DNA of 64,000 nt from Rheum nobile (Eukaryota; Streptophyta; Magnoliopsida; Caryophyllales; Polygonaceae): the NCBI GenBank assembly GCA_027886185.1, contig WOAB01000689.1, positions 2,790,001-2,854,000 on the forward strand. Reading direction: 5' to 3'. Numbering within the stretch: position 1 is the first letter of the stretch; every line of letters starts with the position of its first letter. Below the pieces are notes generated by a model. That model saw nothing but the letters and a program-made list of their open reading frames with translations. It was not told where the DNA came from and did no database searches. The translations under genes were made by a program, and so were the position numbers. Below are positions 44,695 to 54,765 of the stretch, piece after piece.

Positions 44695-45106
44695 ACACCA
44701 TAGTATGATGTGATCAATCTCATCAACTCTTCCAAAACAAGCCGCTACCAATTTGGAAGACGTCAATAGGAAAATGTAAAATGGGGGAGATAAGTATATA
44801 TAAATGATAATGTCTTTTCAAATACATAGACCAGACAAACCCTTAATTGGAGAAGTTAACTAAGAAAGAGGTCCATGAAACATTGAAATGGGATAAAGTT
44901 TCGGATGTTAATGGGTTGTGATTTGGATTAAAGCGGGCAACAAATTATACCTTTGAATGTGCTAGAATTTGCTTATAAATGAGCACAAAATTCCATGTGT
45001 TGGAGATAGATATTTTATGGGATAGCTCGAGAAAAAGGTTTAGGTGAAAAGGGAGTTTACGGTAAAATTAGTGTATATTATGAAACTGGTGTTTAAATAT
45101 ACATCA
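44695..45106. other. Spacer before Pack-MULE B
   Basis: AT-rich sequence downstream of the LTR remnant. No gene recognised. Confidence 0.3.
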
Positions 45107-45115
45107 TATAAAAAT

Positions 45116-45262
45116 CGGTTTTTTAGCCTGGTATTCGTGAGGTAAGGCGAAATTTGCAAGGTGTCCCAAAGTTTTAACTATTTCGTACGTACTCTCGAGT
45201 TTTGCTTTTTTTTTTCACCAAATACCCATCTTTTATTCTTTTTAATTAAAAAACCCAAAAAT
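45116..45262 (+). repeat. Left inverted end of Pack-MULE B
   Basis: Contains GTGAGGTAAGGCGAAATTTG, CCCAAAGTTTTAACTATTTC and CCAAATACCCATC, parallel to the left end of element A. Confidence 0.85.
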
Positions 45263-46086
45263 ACTAGAAAAATGGGAAAAATATAAAAAAATTCTCAAAA
45301 AAAGAAAGGATGGGAGGCGGAGTCGGATTCGAAGGTGGAGTACGTGTGCCGGTGGCTGGTGGTGGCCACTGGCGAGAACGCCGAGAGGGTAGTGCCGGAA
45401 ATCGATGGGCTCGCTGAGTTCCCCAGAAAAGTGATTCACGCCTGTGATTATAGGTCATGGGAAGATTTTGAGGGGAAGATGGTTCTCGTTGTCGGATGTG
45501 GCAACTCTGGCATGGAAGTCTCCCTTGATCTCTCCAATCACAACGCCGTGCCTTCCATGGTCTGTCGTAGCTCGATGAGTTGCTGCCGTGAATTAATGCC
45601 CTGTTTTGAAATTTGACTGACATGAAATTTAAACACGATTACTAAATGTTAATGTGCTCTGTTTTCAGGATCATGTATTGCTGAGGGAAGAGCTAGGGAG
45701 GTCTACAATTGAGCTTGCAATTCTTGTGCTAAAGTGGCTTCCTTTGTGGTTAATCGACAAGGTTCTCATGCTTCTCGCATGGCTGATTCTCAAAAATGTC
45801 GAGAGGTACGGTCTGAAGAGGACGGCCAAAGGCCCGTTGGGGCTCAAGAACACGCAAGGGAAAAGCCATGTTCTCGACATTGGAGCGCTCTCTAGAATCC
45901 AATCAGGCCAAATCAAAGTAGTGCCTGAAATCAATAGATTCTCCGACGACGGTGTTGAGCTTGTCAATGGCGAGAGTCTCGGTGTCGACGCCGTCATTCT
46001 AGCTACGGGGTACCGCAACAACGTGCCTTACTGGCTTCAGGAGAGTGATTTCTTTGACAAAAATGGGTTTCCGAAGACCCCGTATC

Positions 46087-46408
46087 TGTTGGAATATAAC
46101 AGAGGAAGAAGACAGATTTTGTAAAGAAAGACAGAGTTCAGAAGAAGGAAATTCTGTATATTGCATTTCTGAATTGATGAACGAAACAAGGCTTAAATAA
46201 GCTAAGAGATTAACTGAACATAAACTCCACTAACCACACTACATCATGCCTAAGATAGTGGATTAAATCTGCAACAAACTAAACAAATTAAATACTAAAC
46301 TTAAGCTAAATAATAGCAACTGTTGTTTGACTGATTCTTCTGAAGTCTTGAGATGCTTGAATCTTCTGAACTCTTGTACTGCTGAGAGGCTTGAATCACA
46401 TTTCAACA
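46087..46408 (-). repeat. 3' LTR of copia F
   Basis: On the plus strand begins TGTTGGAATATAACAGAGG and ends TTTCAACA. The polypurine tract abuts it at 46,409. Confidence 0.92.
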
Positions 46409-49400
46409 CCTCCCCTTGATTCAAACTCGCGCATTCCAATCTTCTCCATGAAGAACTGATGTTTTGCTTGACTCAATGCCTTGGTGAACAAATCTGCATC
46501 TTGATCATTTGTTCCACAGAACTTCAGAACTATCTTCTCTTCGGACACCAATTTTCTGATGAAATGGTGCTGCACTTCAATGTGCTTTGTTCTGGCATGG
46601 AAGGCTGGATTCTTTGTCATTGCAATTGTTGATTTGTTGTCACACCACAGCTCAGTTGCTTCTTCTTGTGCACAACACAAATCCTTCAACAATTTCCTTA
46701 GCCATACTGCTTGCCTTCCAGCTGATCCTGCTGCCACATACTCTGCCTCAGAAGAAGACAATGCCACTGTGTCTTGCTTCTTTGAACTCCATGTGATTGC
46801 TCCTGAGCCTAGACTGAATACTGAGCCAGAGGTGCTCTTTCTATCATCAATGCATCTTGCCCAATCACTGTCTGTGTGACCTTTCAATCTGAAATCCTCA
46901 ACACTTTCATACCAGATTCCATGATTGATTGTTCCTGCTACATACTTGAGTATCCTCTTTGCAGCTCCTAGATGTTGCTTGGTTGGACTATGCATGTACC
47001 TTGACACTACACTTACACAGTGAGCAATGTCTGGCCTCGTGTGTGTAAGATAGTTCAAGCCTCCTACCAAGATTCTGAACACCTTTTCATCAGCCTTCTA
47101 TGTGCCATCTTCTCTTTGCAACTTCTCATTGGTATTCATTGGAGTGATTGCTGCATCACACTTCTCCATATGAAACTTCTTCAGGAGATCCTTTGCATAC
47201 TTCCTCTGAAACATAAAGATTCCACTCTTTCTTTGCTTCACTTCCAAACCAAGGAAATACTGCAGAATTCCCAAGTCTGTCATCTCAAATTCCTTCATCA
47301 TTGAGAGCTTGAATTCATCTAGCAACTTCTGAGAGGAGCTAAAGTAGATTATGTCATCAACATAAAGACATACTACAATGAACTCTTGCATACCTTGCCT
47401 CTTGATGTATAGAGTTGGCTCATTCTCACTTCTTTCAAACTCTTTTTGAATGAAGAATGTACCAATCTTGCTATACCAAGCTCGTGGAGCTTGCTTCAAG
47501 CCATAGAGAGCCTTTTGCAGCATGTAAACTTTGCTCTCTTCTCCATCCTTGACAAAACCTTGAGGTTGCTCAACAAACACTTCTTCCTGCAATTCTCCAT
47601 TGAGAAATGCTGATTTCACATCAAGCTGGAACACTGGCAGCTTCTGTTGTGCAGCCAAGGCAAGCACAACTCTCACAGTTTCAAACCTTGCAACTGGTGA
47701 GAATGTTTCTTCATAATCTAACCCCTCTTGTTGAGCATACCCTTTAGCCACTAGATGTGCCTTATGCTTCTGAATGCTCCCATCAGTGTTGTACTTAGTT
47801 CTGAAGACCCACTTCAAGCCTATCACATTCTTCTCTTTGGGAAGATCCACCAACTCCCAAGTCTTGTTCTTTAGAATAGACTTCATTTCTTCCTCCATTG
47901 CAACTTGCCACTCAGCTTCATTCACAGCCTCTTTGAAGCTTGTTGGTTCTGTAGCAACTAAAGCAAAGTCACAACTTTCATAAAGTTCAGTTAAGGATCT
48001 GAACCTTCTTGGTGTGGAGCCACTTGAAGAAGAACCACTTGATGAACTTAGGGAAGAAGAGCTATGGTTGCTTGATTGTGTTGCTGGTGTGCTTGGTGAA
48101 GCCTGAGCCTGATTTGGTGAAGCCTGATCCTGATTTGGTGAAGCCTGGTCATGATCTGTCATAGGTGAGAGCTCCACTGAGTTGTCAAAGGTGATAGCTT
48201 TCAGATTGCTTTCACTGTTCTCTCCTTGCTTCCAGTTCCATTCTGCATCCTCATTAAACACCACATTTCTGCTTACAATAATCTTGCCACTAAGAGGATT
48301 ATATAGCCTATATGCTTTAGACTGAGTTGCATAGCCAATGAACACACATTTTATAGATTTATCATCAAGCTTGGCTCTTAAATTGACTAAAGCATATGCT
48401 ACACAACCAAAAACTCTTAAGTGACTTACATATGGCTTCTTTCCTCTCCAGGCTTCGAATGGAGTCTTGTTCATGACAGCCTTTGTTGGAGAGATGTTGA
48501 GAATGTACACTGCAGTTGCCACTGCCTCACACCAAAGCTCATTTGGCATTCCTTTGGCTTTCAACATGCTCCTTGCCATTTCCACCACATTTCTGTTCTT
48601 TCTCTCTGCAACACCATTCTGCTCTAGTGTGTAAGGTGCTGTCAGCTCCCTTCTTATGCCTTGCTCTTCACAGAATGCAGTGAATTCATGTGATAAGAAT
48701 TCACTTCCTCGATCTGTCCTCAAGGCCTTCACAGACTTGCCATTCTGTTTCTCTACTAGGTCCTTGAACTTCTTGAAATTCTCAAATGCTTCTGACTTTG
48801 CCTTCAGAAAATACACCCAGCTCATCCTACTGTAATCATCTGTGATGAGCAAGAAGTACTTGCTTCCACCAAGTGATTCAGTCTGCATTGACCCACACAA
48901 ATATGCATGTAAGAGCTCGAGACTCTCACTGGCTCTCCAAGCTTTTCCACTTGGAAATGATCCCTTGGACTGCTTCCCATACAAGCATCCTTCACATAAC
49001 TCGAGCTCACCAATCTTTGGTAAGCCTTGCACCATCTCTTTTGCATTCAACAGCCTCAAACCCTGCACATTCAGGTGGCCATAACGCAGGTGCCACAGCT
49101 TTGCATCATCATCTCCCTTGACCATCAAAGCTCTGCTCAGATTTCCTGACAAATCCAGAGGAAACATTCTGTTTCTTCCCATGGAAATTTTCATCACAAC
49201 TTCCTTGGATTTCTTGTCACTTATCAGACAAGTTTCATTCTCAAACAGCACAGAATAACCACCACACAACAATTGACCCACACTCAACAGATTATGAGCC
49301 AAATTAGGTACATATTGCACATCATCTAAGAACTTGATGTTACCTTGCTCAGATTTGATTGCAATGGTGCCTTTGCCCTCGACATCCAATTGCTTGCCAT

Positions 49401-50500
49401 CACCAAGTCTCACTTTGCTTTTCTTTGAATCATCCAGCTCCTTGAACATGATTCTTGTGCCTGACATGTGGTTAGAGCAACCACTGTCAACATACCACAC
49501 ACTTCCTGCATAATTGCCAGATGCATTCTGTGCCAGAAACAACTTTGATTCTTGCTCAGCAAAGTTGGATCTTTGGTCTCCCTTTGGCTCTCCTTTGTCT
49601 GCTTCTTTCTTCCAGCAATTGACTTCCTTATGACCATCCTTCTTGCATTAATAGCACTTAAGTGGACCCTTGTAGGAATGGGAATTCTGCTCCCTTCCTT
49701 CACCAGATTGGCCTCTTCCACGACCTCTTCCTCTGAATCCACCTCTTCCTCTTTCTCTTCCATTGGATTGCCATGATCTTTCTTTGTTAGAAGACTCATC
49801 TCTAACTTGAAAGGCCTTCTCCTCCTTCTTCTCACTTGATCTGTTGAGCCTTTCTTCATGAGCCTGCAATGACCCCATCAGCTCTTCAAAGGTATATGTA
49901 GACATATCCTTTGATTCTTCTATGGCAGCCACAACATGATCATACTGACTGGTAAGGCTTCTCAGAACCTTCCCAACCACATGCTCATTGCTCATGCTCT
50001 CTCCATAGGACTTCATCTGATGCACCACACCAGATACTCGTGACAAGTAGTCTTGCACAGACTCTTTGTCCTTCATAAGAGATGTCTCAAACTCTCTTCT
50101 CAGCGATTGCAACCTCACTGTAATCACCTTCTTATCTCCTAGATACTCTTGCTTTAGAGTATTCCATGCCTCATTCGATGTAGAGGCTGATGTAATCCTT
50201 GGAAAGATCTCATCATCTAAGGCTTGTTGGATGGTGAACAAAGCCTTAGAATCTTTCTTCCTCTTCTCTCTGAGTTGCTGATCAGGCTCTTCTGTTTGAT
50301 CATCTTCAAAGCCATTCTCTACCAATCCCACAACTCTTGAGACTTGAACAATGTTTTCATTTTTAAGCTCCAGAAATGGTAGTTTACTCCCTTGAAAATT
50401 GGCAATTGTGATGATCCGAGTTTGCCTAATACATTGTTCTGCATTGTGAACAATTTCTCTCAGTTAACCCGTGTTTCCCTTGTGTTTAAACACTCACTTT
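46396..50500 (-). pseudogene. Copia F gag-pol polyprotein gene
   Basis: Gag (to 49,648) has a core region ALDDEIFPRITSASTSNEAW and an RGGFRGRGRGRG basic stretch before the zinc knuckle. Pol (49,542-47,098, 814 residues) has protease (WYVDSGCSNHMSG), integrase (HLRYGHLNVQGLRLL, ITDDYSRMSWVYFLK, LRTDRGSEF, LEQNGVAERKNR), reverse transcriptase (FQLDVKSAFLNGELQEEVFV, LYVDDIIYF) and, after a stop, RNase H (HTDSDWARC, SSSEAEYVAAGSA, LWCDNKSTIAMTKNP, DADLFTKAL). Lesions: an apparent one-base loss near 50,335, TAA at 49,650-49,648 inside the zinc knuckle, and TAG at 47,100-47,098. All catalytic motifs seen are intact, so three small changes separate it from a coding-competent copy. This is a mobile element, not an infectious virus. 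Confidence 0.9.
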
Positions 50501-50557
50501 CTTCTCTCAATTCCCTGGATATGAACCCGGAAACTTGTGTTTGCTCTGATACCAATT

Positions 50558-50880
50558 TGTTGGAATATAACAGAGGAAGAAGACAAATTTTGTAAAGAAA
50601 GACAGAGTTCAGAAGAAGGAAATTCTATATATTGCATTTCTGAATTGATGAACGAAACAAGGCTTAAATAAGCTAAGAGATTAACTGAACATAAACTCCA
50701 CTAACCACACTAACATCATGCCTAAGATAGTGGATTAAATCTGCAACAAACTAAACAAATTAAATACTAAACTTAAGCTAAATAATAGCAACTGTTGTTT
50801 GACTGATTCTTCTGAAGTCTTGAGATGCTTGAATCTTCTAAACTCTTGTACTGCTGAGAGGCTTGAATCACATTTGAACA
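50558..50880 (-). repeat. 5' LTR of copia F
   Basis: On the plus strand begins TGTTGGAATATAACAGAGG and ends TTTGAACA. The primer-binding site lies just inside. Confidence 0.92.
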
Positions 50881-51061
50881 GTATCCAAACGGGTGGAAAG
50901 GGAAACGAGGACTTTATGCGGTTGGGTTCACAAGGAGAGAGCTTGCTGGCGTTTCCATGGAGATTGTATCTTTGCTACGACGAAAAAGAAAGGATGACCC
51001 ATTTGACCAATTTGTTTTTTTTTTGGGGACTCCCCCCCCCCCCCATTTTTCTAGTCTTTTT

Positions 51062-51192
51062 TTGAGTTTTTTAATTAAAAAATAATAGATGGGTATTTGG
51101 TAAAAAAAACTCGGGGATACCGTACGAAATAGGTAAAACTTTGGGGCATCTCGCGAATTTCGTCTTATCTCAGGGGTCCAATCGAAAAACCG
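51062..51192 (-). repeat. Right inverted end of Pack-MULE B
   Basis: Reads in reverse CCCCTGAGATAAGACGAAAT, GCCCCAAAGTTTTACCTATT and CCAAATACCCATC. Confidence 0.85.
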
Positions 51193-51201
51193 TATAAAAA
51201 T

Positions 51202-52120
51202 TACTTATGAATAATATGTCTTAAATACGCAGTATGTCAATTAAAATCTTTTAGTATAATTAGAACTAGTATCTACTTTCATTTTAAAAATATATCTTTA
51301 ATCATCTACTAGTTTAAACCCTCGTGCATGGCACGAGCCGACTTATATTTATGAAAGAAAATTTTAGTATACGAGTAAACGTCACATGAATACAAATTAA
51401 TGACTACGTGATTATAAAAGATAAGATATACATGAAATGAAAATATATATTGACATATAGTTATATTAGATTTTTTCCAAACATATACGAAATTGATTGA
51501 ATTTATATATATAAACATCATAGGAAAAAAATTCACTCTAAATATATGTAAAAATTACGATTGTACATGTTACTTAACCAATTCTCAAGAACATTTTTTT
51601 TTTGTATATTTAGAGTGAAATAGTATTCGAGATTGAAGTTATGAATCGAAATATACTATTTTTTCTTCAATTTAATAGGTAGTACAATTTTATTTGTCAA
51701 TCTTCCAACAATATGTTTAAATCGAAATATAACATTTTAAAAATATATCTTTAATTAGTGTTCATGATTTAATAAGGGTGAATAAATTGTCTGTAAACTC
51801 CATTATAAAGAATATAATATACAATTTTATTTTAGAGCAGTTTTATTTTTAATAATTATATAAAATTTTTAATTTATATTTTCTTCTATTAATATAAATT
51901 CACGTATCTACCTTCGATTTTTATCATACAATATACCTTATAAATTATTCCAATCAAACAAATTATCTTTTTTTATATATCATATTAATTTCTTTATATT
52001 TTATATATAATAAACAAATTTAAATTTATTCTTAAGAATATATAGCACACATGCTAGTAAGCTACTAAAACTACGTTATCTTGCATATAAATAATAACAA
52101 GGGAGCCCTATTATCTATCT
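51202..52120. other. AT-rich intergenic stretch
   Basis: Very AT-rich with TATATA and ATTTTAAAAATATATC motifs; the latter appears twice (about 51,280 and 51,735). No gene. It leads into the 3' side of the ATL gene, where an A-run (52,127-52,140) may mark its 3' UTR region. Confidence 0.4.
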
Positions 52121-52244
52121 TTTCATAAAAAAAAAAAAAAGAACACTTCCCAATATTTGCTTGTTTTAGGCTTGTGTACACTTGTGAAAAACAAATAAAG
52201 CCGCTTAAACGACGCCGTTTCTCCTCCTTGGTAATCTAAACCCG

Positions 52245-52856
52245 TCATCTCTTCATCAAAAGAACCCCACTTTCCGGATCTCTCGGCGCGAAACCTTCCT
52301 GACCCAAACCTGGCGCGGCTGAGCAAACCCACCTCGGGGGCGCCTTCCTCCGACACTCCACCTGCACCAGAATGGAATCAGAATCCGGATCCGACCCATC
52401 CGCATTACCACCAGCATAGTGTTCACCAACCCTGCTAACAATTTGGCGGGAATCGTGGTTCTGGGTCGGATCGACCGGCGGCCGGCAGAGGGGACAGTTG
52501 GAGTGGGACCGGAACCATGTGTCGATGCAGTCAACGTGGAAGCAGTGGCGGCAATCGAGCAAGACGCAACCATTATCGGCGGCGTGGAACTCGGACAGGC
52601 ACACGGCGCATTCCAGGCCCTGCTGGTGGGCCCCGGAGGATTTCAGGAGGGAAGGGTGCAGGCGGCGGCGGCATGAGGAGGGTGGATGCCTGGGCTGGGA
52701 TTCGGCGGCGGTGCTGCGGCGGGAGTGGAATCGGGCGTATACGTGGAAGCAGAGGATGAGGAAGAGGAGGGCTAGAAGAGCGACGACGGAGAAGCACATT
52801 ACTTTGCCGCTCAGCGCGTAGCTGTGGAGGTCACTCTCCTTTGAAACGTCATCCAT
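52245..52856 (-). CDS. ATL-type RING-H2 E3 ubiquitin ligase
   Basis: An intronless 203-residue protein, as is usual for ATL genes. One N-terminal membrane segment lies at about residues 18-41 (VMCFSVVALLALLFLILCFH). A basic stretch follows, then a RING-H2 domain with C83, C86, C102, H104, H107, C110, C121 and C124 (ECAVCLSEF, then CRHCFHVDCIDTWFRSHSNC and PLCR). The Pro before C124 is replaced by the usual CPLC arrangement. ATL proteins are membrane-anchored E3 ligases that transfer ubiquitin from an E2, often in stress and defence signalling. The start is the first ATG and gives the expected topology; a TATA box lies about 55 bp upstream. No lesion seen. Which ATL subgroup it belongs to cannot be told from sequence reading alone. 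Confidence 0.92.
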   Translation of the reverse strand: MDDVSKESDLHSYALSGKVMCFSVVALLALLFLILCFHVYARFHSRRSTAAESQPRHPPSSCRRRLHPSLLKSSGAHQQGLECAVCLSEFHAADNGCVLLDCRHCFHVDCIDTWFRSHSNCPLCRPPVDPTQNHDSRQIVSRVGEHYAGGNADGSDPDSDSILVQVECRRKAPPRWVCSAAPGLGQEGFAPRDPESGVLLMKR

Positions 52857-52910
52857 TTTCTTTTAGTTTTGCAGAGGATAAAGAAGAAGATGGTGAAGAG
52901 GAAATAAATA

Positions 52911-52919
52911 TTATATATA
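52911..52919 (-). promoter_or_regulatory. Putative TATA box of the ATL gene
   Basis: TATATATAATA on the minus strand, about 55 bp upstream of the start codon. The Helitron end lies about 375 bp further upstream. Confidence 0.5.
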
Positions 52920-53330
52920 CGAGGGAGTGGGGGTGGAAGGTTCCTGTTAGGTGTGAAGAGAGTTTGGTGAAATTTACACATTTTTCAATTTTCTTTAAAT
53001 CTTGTATTTAGGTTTTCTGGGAGTTATTTGTAGTCTTTGTACTCTTTGGGTCAGTTTTTGTTTCTTTATATTGATGTATGAATATATATATTTTTTGGCC
53101 AGGAAGATAAGGACATACCTTTTTTTTTTTATTGATTTGGAGATTGGGCCAATAATTAGGTTAGGGATTTGTCTTCTCATGTAGTCATGTTGTAAGAAAG
53201 AAAAGTATGTGTACACTCTCTATACAAAAAAAACAAGTATGTTGTAAGAAAGAGAATAATTAATATAATTAAAAACAATATACGGTCAGAATCTACTATA
53301 TATCTACTAAACGCAAAGGCCCGGCTACGC

Positions 53331-53401
53331 CACGTGGCACTCCTACAATGCACCGATTTTTTTCCTGCCACGTGGCATCTTTACAGAAATTTGTCCACGT
53401 G
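53331..53401. promoter_or_regulatory. Cluster of three CACGTG motifs
   Basis: CACGTG at 53,331-53,336, 53,369-53,374 and 53,396-53,401. Two of them form longer inverted blocks (GCCACGTGGC and TGCCACGTGGCA). CACGTG is the G-box bound by plant bZIP and bHLH factors. It lies about 475-545 bp upstream of the ATL start codon. Confidence 0.6.
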
Positions 53402-53689
53402 TCATTAAATCCGTTTATTCCGGTTATTGCCATTTCTGTCTTTCAATTTGAGTCTTCCAGAATATGTGTAGAATATTATATTTTCCATATTGATAAATTA
53501 AGATCTGCTACTCTATTTTTGTGATTAATTTTTTTGCAAATCATATTACAGAATCGCACAAATATTTTGAAAATCGTGAATATATGAACAACCACACTAT
53601 AAATGGCTAAAATTGGACCTAAATTATTAACCAGTACTATATGTGTGTATAAATTTAAACCATAAGTTTTTCATCCTAATATACATTTG

Positions 53690-53915
53690 CAAAGCCCGCT
53701 AATGTTAGAATAACCTGTAAAATAATCTTAATAACCCTAATGCAATTAGGGTACTAGTACTATATGTATGTCTAAATTTAAACCTGCAAAATAACATAGG
53801 CACCAATACTATATGTATGTCTAAATTTTCATGCAATTCCCTGCAAATGTCTGAATAACCTACAAAATAATCTTAATAACCCTAATGCAATTAGGGCAGG
53901 CATAAAAATTTTTCA
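53690..53915 (+). repeat. Direct repeat, period about 154 bp
   Basis: The block TAACCCTAATGCAATTAGGG with neighbouring AAAATAATCTTAA occurs at about 53,740 and 53,880. CTATATGTATGTCTAAATTT occurs at about 53,760 and 53,807. Non-coding. Confidence 0.7.
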
Positions 53916-54449
53916 ACCTGCAAAATAATACATGTATACAAACCTGCAATATATGCAAAGAACACAAAAATGACAAAAATTACATCCATGCAAAGAATAC
54001 AACAATGAAGCTGCTTCTTCAAATGACCTAAAAAACAACATAGGCATACATATCAAAATTACATCAATGGATAATTATTGCTTAAACCCAAAAAATGAAT
54101 TGCTTAAACAAAAAATAAAATGCTAATCTGCAAGGCCATACATAGTAAGAAAATGATCTGGGCCCGGTGCATATATTTTTCTGCAATGTGTAATCTGCAA
54201 GGCAAGATTTTTTCCAATTTGAAGATGTATACAATATATGTACAGAATAAATTGCATCGATTATGGTAGTTGAATATGTGCACACTCAAATAAAATCAAC
54301 CATTATAATGAATAAAAATTATGCCTTATAAATAGAGAGCATCTTCCTCAATTACATTCTAAAACTTTGTGAGTTCTTGCGCATGCCTAAACAATATCGA
54401 TTCTTCCTTTGAGATAGCAGGTATGTTTTTGCAATTCATAATAATACTA

Positions 54450-54760
54450 ATATGATCATGCTATATACATTCTTCCAGGTGTTCGGAAATTCTCTCCATC
54501 TCCACTGAGTTTTTGCAATTACATAATTGATATTCCACTACTGATTTTTCTATGTATTTTGTGCATTTACAGAACAACAAATACTGAACTGATTTTTCAT
54601 TACTGATTTTCGTATGTATTTTTTCCATTACTGATTTTCCATTTACAGACCAGCAAATACTGAACAGCAAATATTTTGTGCAATTACAGATATTCCAATA
54701 CTGAACTGATTTTCCACTACTGAACTGTTCTTTGTATTGTTTTTTTGTGTATGACCTTTG
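54450..54760 (+). repeat. Minirepeats around ACTGATTTTCC
   Basis: At least eight copies of TACTGATTTTTC or TACTGAACTGATTTTCC lie just upstream of the RPA-like gene. Related AAAAATCAGTA words (the inverse) occur at 58,360-58,690. Confidence 0.6.
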
Positions 54761-54765
54761 TAGCA

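Larger units (their letters stand above)
46087..50880 (-). mobile_element. Ty1/copia retroelement F, nearly intact
   Basis: It is inserted in the YUCCA fragment with a perfect duplication GTATC (46,082-46,086 and 50,881-50,885). Two LTRs of 322-323 bp differ at only about five places by eye, so the insertion is recent. Primer site TTGGTATCAGAGCAAA (minus strand, about 50,540-50,555) and polypurine tract AAGGGGAGG beside the left LTR set the orientation. Full Gag, PR, IN, RT and RNase H blocks are present. It is the youngest large insertion in the window by LTR divergence. Confidence 0.94.
45311..51010 (+). pseudogene. Captured YUCCA-like flavin monooxygenase fragment
   Basis: YUCCA enzymes convert indole-3-pyruvate to auxin. 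The fragment covers 45,311-46,086 and, after the copia insertion, 50,886-51,010. It has YVCRWLVVATGENAERVVPE, the NADPH-binding motif VLVVGCGNSGMEVSLDLSNH, LGRSTIELAILVLKWLPLWL and the conserved VILATGYRNNVPYWLQ. Beyond the nested element, GWKGKRGLYAVGFTRREL follows in frame once the target duplication is counted once. An intron ends at the TTTTCAG at 45,669. The N-terminal FAD-binding third (GxGxxG) is missing and the exon end before the intron departs from the family. No signal suggests a functional enzyme, but a sense or antisense transcript could match host YUCCA genes. Confidence 0.88.
45116..51192. mobile_element. Pack-MULE B, carrying a YUCCA gene fragment
   Basis: A 6,077-bp element (about 1.28 kb without the nested copia) is flanked by the perfect 9-bp duplication TATAAAAAT (45,107-45,115 and 51,193-51,201). 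Ends CGGTTTTTT and GAAAAACCG are inverted, and the similarity extends about 130 bp. The ends match those of Pack-MULE A. The captured core is a YUCCA gene segment with an intron, showing that genomic DNA rather than cDNA was copied. Confidence 0.9.

Noticed and set aside
48842..49121. Plus-strand frames opposite copia F
   Set aside because: Antisense shadows of the integrase coding region.
52419..52821. Several plus-strand frames opposite the ATL gene
   Set aside because: They are shadows of the GC-rich ATL coding strand.
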